DNA from: Tectiglobus sp965215755
GTDB lineage: Bacteria; Pseudomonadota; Alphaproteobacteria; Rhizobiales; Hyphomicrobiaceae
Length of the DNA stretch: 64,000 nt
Direction: 5' to 3'
Assembly (NCBI GenBank): GCA_965215755.1
Contig: OZ244119.1
Location: 6,262,001 to 6,326,000, forward strand
Made by a program: the position numbers and the translations under genes. Positions within the stretch are counted from its first letter, which is position 1. Every line of letters begins with the position of its first letter. This document shows positions 52,864 through 60,905 of this stretch, piece by piece. The notes beneath the pieces are model-generated. The model was not told the origin of the DNA and searched no databases. It worked only from the letters and a program-made list of their open reading frames with translations.

Positions 52864-53961
52864 CTAGTGTGACACCTGGCTTAAAATGCTTCGGTTTACT
52901 GCCAATGTCTTCTGCAAGTACTGGATCATTTTTACATATCTAGAACGCAAGCTCTCAAACATGCCTAGGTGATAGAAAATGACGCATGGAAGTATGTAGA
53001 ACAGATACGAACGAAGAAATATTTGCTTTGCATCTTCCAATCGTGCAATCTCTTCAGTCATAATCGGAGCATACTTCTGGTACCACTGAAGTTGTTCCTT
53101 GCCATCATGCATAGTTGTCAGGATATTGTCCCTGAAAGCTCTTAAAACGCTTAATTCCCAACAGTCATCATGAAGCCCCACTGCTGAGCAACATGCCGTC
53201 GTCAGAAAGCAACCATTGCTATCCGGCTTGCATTCTTTACCACGAAACATCTTCCTGAGTTTTCTTTCTGCAACTCTTACTCTTCGCGACAACTTGGTGA
53301 GATCGCTAAGTTGCATCCTCAACGATATGAGCACATTACCTTTCTTCCCAGATAACAATCCATCCACGTCAATCAATTCCACCCTAAGAGACTTACCTTT
53401 CCGCATCACTGCTCGCGGCAAGCGAGGATTGCTGACGGCACGTGCGCGGGCACCATTTACAACTTCAACGTCATCGACAATAAAATTAGTCGCGAGGGCA
53501 TCATCATTGAACCTTTTGCCGCCAAGATAGTGGAAAAACTTTTTACTCTGCTTATCATATACACCCACCTTCAAATTGAAATCGTAGTAGTATTGGACCG
53601 AACTAAACACCAGAGTGTATTCTCGAGCCAACGTATCAACTTGTGAAACTTTGAATGGTGTATTCTTTGGTTCATCGAAAAAGGCATCAATGGGCGCATC
53701 CCCCGGCTTCTTGATTTGAGCTTTTGTTAGCCAGATATCTGCGGTTGCTTTAATTGATTTCTTGCCCGCCCTACTTTCTACCAATGAAATATCGGCGGTC
53801 CAACCTTTAGTCGACAATTTGGTTCGGCAAGCAGGGAGCGGTTTCGCAACTGCAGCACCACAGAATAGATACCGCGGAGCGGCCGATGCAACGAGGCCAG
53901 CAGCCAACAGTCTGCGGCGGACAGAATCAACCTGCTTCTGAATTTCAGAACTTTGCGCCAT
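52864..53961 (-). CDS. Tat-type exported protein with cysteine-rich CFI-box-like motif
   Basis: 365 residues from the ATG at 53961, which follows AAGGGCGAGAG. Twin-arginine-like signal (VRRRLLAAGLVASAAPRYLF), a beta-rich middle containing a repeated-looking thiosulfate-carrier-like pattern (PIDAFFDEPKNTPFKVSQVD, KVGVYDKQSKKFFHYLGGKRF), and a C-terminal helical part opened by CFLTTACCSAVGLHDDCWE and LSVLRAFRDNIL. I know C-F-x-T-T-A-C ... D-D-C-x-E-L-x-x-L-R-x-FRD patterns from C-terminal CFI-box-type regions of secreted or repeat proteins; function unknown. 39 bases upstream of the S8 gene, hence first gene of an S8-heme protein operon. Confidence 0.7.
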   Translation of the reverse strand: MAQSSEIQKQVDSVRRRLLAAGLVASAAPRYLFCGAAVAKPLPACRTKLSTKGWTADISLVESRAGKKSIKATADIWLTKAQIKKPGDAPIDAFFDEPKNTPFKVSQVDTLAREYTLVFSSVQYYYDFNLKVGVYDKQSKKFFHYLGGKRFNDDALATNFIVDDVEVVNGARARAVSNPRLPRAVMRKGKSLRVELIDVDGLLSGKKGNVLISLRMQLSDLTKLSRRVRVAERKLRKMFRGKECKPDSNGCFLTTACCSAVGLHDDCWELSVLRAFRDNILTTMHDGKEQLQWYQKYAPIMTEEIARLEDAKQIFLRSYLFYILPCVIFYHLGMFESLRSRYVKMIQYLQKTLAVNRSILSQVSH

Positions 53962-55102
53962 GCTACTCTCGCCCTTCATGTCACTGGATCGCGTTAGGCA
54001 TGGTTACCCGTTTAGCTCAATGACGCAAGCAAGGTGCTTTCCCAATTTTTTGGAGCCGTGGCTTCGATCTACGATTACTTGCAGGCTGTAGATGATGCAT
54101 ATTCAGTAGGAGCCGTCTCTATGGCATGCGTTATGCGAACCAGATCGGCTACTTACTCAATCGGGCCTTAAGCTAGTCAGCAGACAGGCTGTTTGATCGG
54201 ACGGAAAAACGGATGTTACAGCGAATGTTTGAAGCTTTTGGCGCGACCGCGGCATCAAGATCTATTAGTTTCGACACAATATCCGGCACGCCAAGACCAG
54301 GCTGCGTAACCTTGCAGAAATGCATTGATAGTCCGCCCAAAGTGATTTATCAGCTTCCAATTCGCCTGCCGCCTGAGCTCACGCGTTGGAGACAAACCAC
54401 AAACTCGACACAGGCGGCGTGCCAACCAATCCACTTACAACAACAGGCCTTTCGATCATACAATTCTCTCGCTAGCAATTGAATAACTGAATGATTGAAA
54501 GATTGCTCAATTGGTCCGCTCAGATATACCGATCTGTCGGATCAGATTAGACATCGATTTTCCTTACCGGCCGAGGCATTCGACATGACACAAGCGGAAA
54601 ATGACCTCATCTGCTCACCACGCATGCGGATTGCCCCCCTCCTGTACCTTTCTTTTGCGGTTCTTTGAAGTGATGATGCTGCTGGCCGCGCTTGGTGAGG
54701 CGTAGCGCAACGAAGGAACCACGAGAGATTAACTGCTGTTTGTTTACAGGGCGGCGACGAACGGCAATCCGAAATGCCTCTTGATCTACAACACGCCGGC
54801 TATCACAAAGAGGCTGACATGATCGAAACTTACTGATAGCCCACCAAATAGTCCGCAAGCTGAAGTTTGGAATTAGAGCGTCTTGAGATTTAGATTTCTG
54901 CACAGAGTTTTGAGGGTCGCCCCACGCCGACCAGATAAAGTTTTGTGACTCCGGCGTGCGTTTGACCCCACCCTGCCTTTCTGTGTACACACAAATAAAG
55001 AAGGCACCCCCACCCCTTGTCCGATTAGGCGATCCATTTCGATGTGGATTCAGCCAGGGGTTAGCGTTGCCATCGCTCTGCAAATCAGATCCTTTTCGGC
55101 AG
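53962..55102. other. About 1.1 kb without a convincing gene
   Basis: Holds the promoter of the minus-strand operon near 54000. Short open frames occur on both strands (for example minus-strand 54607-55254, which overlaps the next gene antisense) but lack ribosome sites and family motifs. Possibly decayed sequence at the island border. Confidence 0.5.
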
Positions 55103-55594
55103 ATGGATGATGTCACCGATAAGCTGGCCAAGGCTGGCGCGATGCTCAAGATCAGCGAAGAGATTGTCCGAGCTGATGGCAAGGGTACGCCACATGTGCA
55201 TGTGCTGGGCTTTGATGAGCAGGCCGAAGCATTCCGAGATCTGACAATGGTCACTTATATGAAGGGTCAAGATCCAGACTTCGATCCGAAGAAGGTCTAC
55301 GCTCTGCTGTTCACTGGCGATGGCAAACCGCTCAATGATGACGACGGCTTACCGGTGATGGCCTCGCTGCCGGTCACGACTGTTCATGTTACCGACTACA
55401 TGCTCGACCCGGATAAGGCGATCTCTCAAACCAAAGCCGCTGAGCTGGCAGGCGTATCCAGGCAAACGATCTGGCGCGCAATGCAGAAGGGCGATCTCGA
55501 AGTGACGATGGCCGGTGGCGATCTCCCGCGGCTGACAGAGAAGAACGTCCGAGACTGGATCAGGGCAAGATCACGCAAACCCGGCGAGCGATAG
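55103..55594 (+). CDS. HTH (excisionase/AlpA-like) DNA-binding protein
   Basis: 163 residues from the ATG at 55103; ATG at 55142 is an alternative, neither with a strong ribosome site. The C-terminal third is a clear MerR/excisionase-like HTH: ISQTKAAELAGVSRQTIWRAMQKG ... LPRLTEKNVRDWIRARS. The N-terminal part (VLGFDEQAEAFRDLTMVTYM ... VYALLFTGDGKPLND) is not recognised. It lies between the accessory island and tRNA-His, a place where integration regulators are common, but no integrase is visible. Confidence 0.65.
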   Translation: MDDVTDKLAKAGAMLKISEEIVRADGKGTPHVHVLGFDEQAEAFRDLTMVTYMKGQDPDFDPKKVYALLFTGDGKPLNDDDGLPVMASLPVTTVHVTDYMLDPDKAISQTKAAELAGVSRQTIWRAMQKGDLEVTMAGGDLPRLTEKNVRDWIRARSRKPGER

Positions 55595-56009
55595 GCCGTT
55601 TCTCGTTGAGCAGAATTCGGACGACCGCGTTTTGCTACAGGCAGAGCGGCGAGATCGACTGCTTTTGAGGGATCATTACGTAGTTATCGTAGGTAGCGAA
55701 TCGGTTGGCGCCAACAACCACGGGGCTTCGGTAACCGGCCTGCTGGTTCATCTGGAAGATCCGGCCTGATTTAGGTAGCGCATCACGATGTCAACGTGAG
55801 TCGTTTTCCAATAAAATCAATGGGTTAGATCTGTTGCGCGGGCACATTGTGTCTAGGCAGGCCGATATTGCGCCTATTACCCAGCGCTGCATTGAAGGCC
55901 GCTGTTCCAAAACGTTGACAATGAGCGGCGGCGGCCAAGGCAAATACCATATGCATACCATTGAATCAGTTGCATATAATCGTCTGCGGAGAATAATACC
56001 GATGTTTAT
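55595..56009. other. Intergenic, no gene seen
   Basis: About 415 bp between the HTH gene and tRNA-His. No direct repeat of the tRNA 3' end was found here. Short frames lack support. Confidence 0.5.
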
Positions 56010-56086
56010 TGGTACCGCCTCCCCGGTTCGAACGGGGGACCTCTAGATCCACAATCTAGCGCTCTAACCTACTGAGCTAAGGCGGC
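56010..56086 (-). tRNA. tRNA-His (anticodon GTG)
   Basis: Full cloverleaf on the minus strand, 77 nt with encoded CCA. Acceptor GCCGCCT pairs with AGGCGGT; anticodon stem-loop CTAGA-TTGTGGA-TCTAG gives GTG; T arm GGGG-GTTCGAA-type (CCCCGTTCGAACCGGGG). First pair is G1:U72, discriminator A73, and the base before G1 is T, so no G-1 is encoded. This combination is known from Alphaproteobacteria. Confidence 0.96.
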
Positions 56087-56638
56087 AGCCCTGGTATCTT
56101 ACATTTCCGGCCGGCAGATTGCCACTACCAAGGTGGCGCTAGCGGCATGAAATTCGCACCAAAAATGGTCAATAAACACCATAATCGCGTGTGAACTTGA
56201 TTGCAGCAGCGGTGTATAACCGGTCTGAGCGTTCAGGTCTACTGCCTTTCACGACACGTCACGCTTCGCCGCATCGCCTTCTCCGTCCGGCTGGCGACAC
56301 AGGCCAGAGCTGGCCGACCGCCTGCGCCACGATGTGTTGTCCAGATTGCTAAGTTATATTGCCGTGTGTGGCGTCTAGTTGCGCCTACACAAATCATCAC
56401 TTCGGATATGGCGTCGGCCAGTAACTGTTTGCGGAAACTCTGTCCCGATGAACCACGGGGCGGATTTTCCAGATCTACTGACACAGGAAGCTGGTCAATC
56501 GAGTGAACTTGGCTGAGACAACCATATCTGCCAAACTCTCAATGCTGAATTCTTAGCTCCGAATTCCAGGCCCGACATTGGCAGATCGATATGATCTTTC
56601 AGAGCGCCTCACCACTGTTCGGAGCAATTGGAGCTTTG
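56087..56638. other. 550-bp stretch without a supported gene
   Basis: Contains the tRNA-His promoter and short frames on both strands (56201-56506 plus, 56239-56484 minus) that lie antisense to each other and have no recognisable motif or ribosome site. Confidence 0.5.
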
Positions 56639-57556
56639 ATGTCGAAACGCCGACAATCCACTGTCGAACTGCATGGCCATCGTGGTGCCCGCGGCCTGAC
56701 GCCGGAAAACACGCTTGCATCATTCCGAGAAGCACTACGCCACGACGTTGATTGGATCGAGATCGATGTCGGCATGACCAAAGATGGCGCCGTTGTCATT
56801 CACCATGATCCTGGCCTCAACCCGGCGATCGCGCGGCTTGCTGGAGAATGGGTTGATCATGCGACACCGCTCAAAGACCTCACGCGGCGTGAGTTGCGCG
56901 CGTACGATGTCGGAAGGCTCCGACCAGGCAGTCACTACGCACAGGTCTTCTATAGACAGGTCCCAACCCCCGGTGAGTGCATTCCTGCACTCGACGACCT
57001 ATTACTCATGCCCGAGCTTGCAGACGCAAAACACGTGGGGCTCAATATTGAGATCAAAACGTTTGCTAACAGGCCTGACGCGAGCTTTGCCCCTGAGGTC
57101 ATTTCAGACGCGCTAATCAAAAACCTAAAGGCACACAAGTACTGCGACCGTGTCCGTATTCAGAGTTTTGATTGGCGCAACCTCGTTCACATCCAGAAAT
57201 GCGCACCCGCCATCCCGCTCGGGTTCCTGACGACGGGAACCTGGTGGCGTGACGATCACGCGGCCGATGTGGCGGTTCCGCCAGCGCAGATTGTCGGCAT
57301 TGACCTTGATGGCCTTGCAGACTCATTACCTGCCACGATCCAGCAACTGGGCGGCACTATCTGGGTGCCAGACTATCGAGACTTGCGGCGGGTGGACGTC
57401 GATGACGCACACGCGCTTGGTCTCAAAGTGATTGTCTGGACGGTGAACGAGACGGATGCGATGCAGGCCATGCTCGCAATGGGTGTCGATGGACTTATCA
57501 CCGACTATCCCGATCTGGGCCGCGGCGTGATCGATGCTTGGATCCAAAGCAAGTAG
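56639..57556 (+). CDS. Glycerophosphodiester phosphodiesterase family protein
   Basis: 305 residues; ATG at 56639 chosen for GGAGC 6 bases upstream and because the domain starts at once. GDPD motifs: VELHGHRGARGLTPENTLASF (catalytic His and Arg-Glu-Asn), WIEIDVGMTKDGAVVIHHDPGLN (metal Glu and Asp, catalytic His), NIEIKTF, and the terminal WTVNETDAMQAMLAMGVDGLITDYPD. No signal peptide, so probably cytoplasmic. Hydrolyses glycerophosphodiesters to glycerol 3-phosphate and an alcohol. Confidence 0.92.
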   Translation: MSKRRQSTVELHGHRGARGLTPENTLASFREALRHDVDWIEIDVGMTKDGAVVIHHDPGLNPAIARLAGEWVDHATPLKDLTRRELRAYDVGRLRPGSHYAQVFYRQVPTPGECIPALDDLLLMPELADAKHVGLNIEIKTFANRPDASFAPEVISDALIKNLKAHKYCDRVRIQSFDWRNLVHIQKCAPAIPLGFLTTGTWWRDDHAADVAVPPAQIVGIDLDGLADSLPATIQQLGGTIWVPDYRDLRRVDVDDAHALGLKVIVWTVNETDAMQAMLAMGVDGLITDYPDLGRGVIDAWIQSK

Positions 57557-57803
57557 TGCCGGATCTGCGTTTGGGCCCAGGGTTTCCCACCAGCTCAATG
57601 TTTATTGACCAAGAGGCGGCGAACTCATGTCGTGCGTCTGGCGCTTTACCCCCACTCGCAGCCAAGCTCAAAACCAAACATCCACGAGAGAGTTTCAATA
57701 GCCTGTTAGGTCTGTGGCACAGATATGATCTTGCCCTTGCAGTCGTCCCGGGTTCAGATATCCAGACCGAGGCCAACCCCAGAAACACAAGGTGATCAGA
57801 ACG

Positions 57804-58844
57804 ATGAGTGACGACTTTCGCGCGATCAATGCCCAGGCGGACATTCATCATCAGTATTTACTCGGGCTGCAGCTCATGGTTGCCGTGCGCGAGGGACCTG
57901 AAGTCATTGGGGAATGGATGTTCCGTCTTTTCCGGCGCCAGCATGAGGAAAAATTCCTCTCGAGCTTTGAAAAGCTCGGCCTTGCTGGTTTGCCGGATGC
58001 TGTTGCCTGCGCGCGGTATCATGTGCTCTCGAACAGCATGGGTGGCGTGCCGGTCGAGTACATGGAAGAGAGTGACCAAAAGGCCTGGGTGCGATTTCGC
58101 TATCCGAGGTGGATGTATGACGGGCCAACGCTGTGCGGAGTGCCTGTGGAAGCGAGCCGTGGATTTCTCAAAGGCTGGTATGCTCAGAACGGCGTGTCGT
58201 TGAAAAACCCCAGACTTGGATTTGTCTGCGTCTCGGAAGATATGACTGGGCAGTTTGGTCTCTGCGGTTACTTCAAAGAATATGCGCATGACCTCAGCGA
58301 AGATGAGCGGCTGCAGTTTGCGCCAGACGAGATGCCGCCTGCTTTTGACCCCGATGGTCAGCCCACACCTCCTGATGATCAATGGAATGAAGAACGACTT
58401 GCCCGGGCGGCCCGCAATTATGCCGTCGAGTATATCCGCAATGGTGTTCGCGAGCTTGTCGGCGTCATAGGCCAGGAGCGTGCAGTGGAACTTGGTCAGA
58501 CAGCAGCCCGATTGACTGGTCTACAAAACAGCCGGCACTTGGCCGAGGCCATCGGCACGACAGATGGTGGTCCGGATCAAGCCGCGCGATTGCTGGCGGC
58601 AATGTTCGCAGGCATGGGTGATGACGTGAGTCTCGAAGGTACTGGCGATGGCTTGCGCCAGACCATCACCCAGCGCGGGCTGCGGGTCGTTCGCGGAATG
58701 GCAGCCCAAGACAGCGCCGATCTCCTGGCATGCTGGATTGCGCTATGGCACGGCGTTGTTGACGGCCATCGCATGTTTATGGATGTCCACGCGACACCGA
58801 CCGAAGAGGGCCTCACGTGGACGATCTCGAAACGTCAGCCGTGA
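57804..58844 (+). CDS. Hypothetical cytoplasmic protein, possibly ATC-hydrolase-like
   Basis: 346 residues from the ATG at 57804 (AAGGTG 8 bases upstream; a GTG at 57792 is possible). No signal peptide. Two halves are visible: an N-terminal half with FLSSFEKLGLAGLPDAVACARYHVLSN and a tryptophan/tyrosine-rich RFRYPRWMYDGPTLCGVP, and a helical C-terminal half (RLLAAMFAGMGDDVSLE ... LACWIALWHGVVDGH). The overall look recalls amino-thiazoline-carboxylate hydrolase-type proteins but I cannot confirm it. Stands between GDPD and the cytochrome genes. Confidence 0.65.
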   Translation: MSDDFRAINAQADIHHQYLLGLQLMVAVREGPEVIGEWMFRLFRRQHEEKFLSSFEKLGLAGLPDAVACARYHVLSNSMGGVPVEYMEESDQKAWVRFRYPRWMYDGPTLCGVPVEASRGFLKGWYAQNGVSLKNPRLGFVCVSEDMTGQFGLCGYFKEYAHDLSEDERLQFAPDEMPPAFDPDGQPTPPDDQWNEERLARAARNYAVEYIRNGVRELVGVIGQERAVELGQTAARLTGLQNSRHLAEAIGTTDGGPDQAARLLAAMFAGMGDDVSLEGTGDGLRQTITQRGLRVVRGMAAQDSADLLACWIALWHGVVDGHRMFMDVHATPTEEGLTWTISKRQP

Positions 58845-58932
58845 AACTGCAACAGATTAATTACGACCTGAAAAGTCATGGCGAGGTCGCCGCGTCTTAG
58901 GATCATCCAGGCCCAGACCTGTCACTTCACCT

Positions 58933-59283
58933 TTACTGCTTTGGCCGCAAGCTCAGAATATAGGCGATCACATCGTCCTGATCTTCGCCGGCAATGATCA
59001 GATTTGGCATCGTCTTGTGCGGCGTTCGGAAGAAAACCCGAAGAGCCATTTCTGTCATGCCAGGCACTTCCGATATCTTTTGAAATGGCGTTGCGGCAGC
59101 AGTTGGAGATAGGTTCTGGCGCGGTAGTATAGCGTGGCATTCAGCGCAGTTCTGCTTAGCGAATTCAAGCCCCTGATCGCTCTTGCCTATAGTGGCGGAG
59201 TTCGCTTTGCCCACTAGTAAGAGCCCCATGAAAAGAGCCCAGACCGGAACCAAAATCAGTTGCCAACGATTTGCTTGTTGCAT
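58933..59283 (-). CDS. Small c-type cytochrome
   Basis: 116 residues from the ATG at 59283 (CGGGAG upstream). Signal peptide or anchor WQLILVPVWALFMGLLLVGKANSA, heme motif NCAECHAI near residue 48, and the usual C-terminal class I pattern TMPNLIIAGEDQDDVIAYILSL with a methionine ligand. Periplasmic electron carrier. Same direction as the cytochrome operon upstream but separated by 160 bp. Confidence 0.85.
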   Translation of the reverse strand: MQQANRWQLILVPVWALFMGLLLVGKANSATIGKSDQGLEFAKQNCAECHAILPRQNLSPTAAATPFQKISEVPGMTEMALRVFFRTPHKTMPNLIIAGEDQDDVIAYILSLRPKQ

Positions 59284-59444
59284 GATGTACTCCCGTTGAT
59301 CGGTCACGTCTCAATATTTCATCACGTTAATGACCCCGCCTCCCATGGGTTCTTTTAGGTTCTGACGTTGGCCTGCATACCTCGCCGAACGGAAGGGCCA
59401 AACGTCAGACTCGCAGCACGAGCTGCCATCCAGAACGGCCCCGA

Positions 59445-59873
59445 TCACGAAGGTTGGGGAAACTTGAGCTTTCCGTCGCCTTTTCGCTGTTTCAGAAGAG
59501 GCGGCCCTGCATCCGATCGACGCAATTGGTCAAGATAAGCGATGATGTCCAGAATCTCGAACCGGGATAACTGCATGTTAGGCATCGGCGCGTGGGGTTT
59601 GATCAGGACGTTGACAACGTGCGCGCTGGTCTGCTCAGGCCTGTTGGCAATGGCACGAAACGAAGGAATTCCGGCGCCGGCCGAAGACGTCTGATCGGGG
59701 CTCACAATATGGCAATTGCTGCAAAGCTGCTTCGCTAATGCAACGCCGCGCTCGGCGTTGGGGCCTTTCAACGGCGGCTTCTTATCTTTGTCCTGCGCAT
59801 TTACAGCCAACGCGCTCAAGCCCATGCCGAGTGTAACCAGACCGCCGATGCAAATCTGTCTAATTCTCTTCAT
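59445..59873 (-). CDS. Small c-type cytochrome
   Basis: 142 residues from the ATG at 59873. Signal peptide ICIGGLVTLGMGLSALAVNAQ, heme motif LCSNCHIVSPD, and C-terminal HAPMPNMQLSRFEILDIIAYLDQL with methionine ligand. Its start lies inside the upstream gene (14-bp overlap), so translation is coupled. Similar in layout to the cytochrome at 58933-59283; the two are probably paralogues. Confidence 0.86.
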   Translation of the reverse strand: MKRIRQICIGGLVTLGMGLSALAVNAQDKDKKPPLKGPNAERGVALAKQLCSNCHIVSPDQTSSAGAGIPSFRAIANRPEQTSAHVVNVLIKPHAPMPNMQLSRFEILDIIAYLDQLRRSDAGPPLLKQRKGDGKLKFPQPS

Positions 59874-60156
59874 CTTCGTCCATTCCTTCCGAAGTCGCGC
59901 ACGACAAAAGCAATTCGAGATTAGGGCAGAAGTCCGGATGCTCGGTCTCAGCATGATCTTCGCGCAGCCATAGCAGGCAAGCGTCGGCTGCGCGGCATTG
60001 GAGACAGGTTTCGTGGATGCGGCTGTACTCTTCTCCCCGGTTGAGACGGACCAGCTTCAACGGGTCGACGCGCAGACGCTCGATCATTTGCTGGGTTCTG
60101 CGCGCCCGTCCTTCGACCTGATGCAGCATTGGCCAGCGTGGTAGGCTTTTGGTCAT
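59860..60156 (-). CDS. DUF6455-like small cysteine protein
   Basis: 98 residues from the ATG at 60156 (GGAG 7 bases upstream). Cysteine pattern CLQCRAADACLLWL ... FCPN, which I recognise from DUF6455-type proteins; four cysteines could bind a metal or an iron-sulfur cluster, untested. No signal peptide. Middle gene of a three-gene operon with two cytochromes, so a role in cytochrome biogenesis, sensing or as a partner is plausible. Confidence 0.7.
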   Translation of the reverse strand: MTKSLPRWPMLHQVEGRARRTQQMIERLRVDPLKLVRLNRGEEYSRIHETCLQCRAADACLLWLREDHAETEHPDFCPNLELLLSCATSEGMDEDEEN

Positions 60157-60200
60157 CACTGCTCCAGTGCTTCTCCAGAGCGGCTTCAACGTCTGTTCTT

Positions 60201-60758
60201 CTATTTTTCTTTTTTCTTGCCGAAGCCAGCTCGCATATAGGCAATAATCTTCCAGATGTCGTTGCGAGACAGCTTGTCTTTAAATGCCGGCATGGACGTC
60301 TGGAACTGTTGGCCACCATCGGAAATCGCCCATAGCAGATACTCGTCCGCCGAGATCGGCCGGTTGATCATATACGACAGCAAAGCCGGCGATGGCATGA
60401 GCGACTTGCCGGCATCGCCGTTGCCCAGGCCATTGACACCATGACAACTGGTACAATGTTGGTTATAGAGCTGGCCGCCTTCAAGAATGGCAACCGAATC
60501 GCGCGTGATCTTCGAACGGGCATTCTGGTAGTCCTCCGGAACACCGTGGTTCACATATGTCCAGTGCCTCAGTAAGCGCACCTGCATACCCTTTGGCATG
60601 CGACCCGGTCCCCAAAGCTCACGCTGCATCCACTGGGGTTGCCAGTAGTCGACTTTGCCTTGCCACTCCGGTGTAGTTTTGCCTTGTGACGAGGCCAGGC
60701 TACTGCAAAATATTGACGCGATGAGCCCGGAGATCAGGAGTGCCGACAGCCGCTTCAT
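60201..60758 (-). CDS. c-type cytochrome, first gene of an FNR-box operon
   Basis: 185 residues: signal peptide LSALLISGLIASIFCSSLASSQG; an N-terminal domain of about 80 residues (WMQRELWGPGRMPKGMQVRL) before the heme; heme motif HCTSCHGVNGLGNGDAG near residue 103; methionine ligand in TSMPAFKDKLSRNDIWKIIAYM. Belongs to the cytochrome c class with NGxG after CxxCH (cbb3/Cyt_C_cbb3-like). Preceded by an FNR/FixK-like box. Confidence 0.87.
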   Translation of the reverse strand: MKRLSALLISGLIASIFCSSLASSQGKTTPEWQGKVDYWQPQWMQRELWGPGRMPKGMQVRLLRHWTYVNHGVPEDYQNARSKITRDSVAILEGGQLYNQHCTSCHGVNGLGNGDAGKSLMPSPALLSYMINRPISADEYLLWAISDGGQQFQTSMPAFKDKLSRNDIWKIIAYMRAGFGKKKEK

Positions 60759-60818
60759 TTTCTACCTCCGTTGGGAGCCCCTCAAAAAACAGATTGACTG
60801 CAGGTCGCAATCGGGTCC

Positions 60819-60832
60819 TTGACCCTGATCAA
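60819..60832 (-). promoter_or_regulatory. FNR/FixK-like box TTGA-N6-TCAA
   Basis: TTGACCCTGATCAA: TTGA at 60819-60822, TCAA at 60829-60832, centred 67 bp before the cytochrome ATG at 60758. The Fnr-family regulator encoded at 62205-62942 carries the E-x-x-S-R recognition helix that reads this half site. Confidence 0.6.
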
Positions 60833-60905
60833 TTCGCGACCTCGCATTCGGGCGTGACATCCACAATGGTCCTGCCACTTGCATTTGATCTCGAAACACA
60901 CTGCA

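Noticed and set aside
54213..54482. Plus-strand 89-codon frame near the island border
   Set aside because: No ribosome site, no motif, atypical composition; likely chance.
54607..55254. Long minus-strand open frame
   Set aside because: Overlaps the HTH gene antisense, has no ribosome site, and its translation is low in motif content and rich in Ser/Arg as expected for a shadow frame.
34122..55594. CRISPR array or Cas genes expected with a TPR-CHAT protein
   Set aside because: No regularly spaced repeats and no Cas-like proteins; the CHAT protein has an export signal, unlike Craspase.
56201..56506. Frames on both strands between tRNA-His and the GDPD gene
   Set aside because: Mutually antisense, no motif, no clear start signal; cannot be supported as genes.
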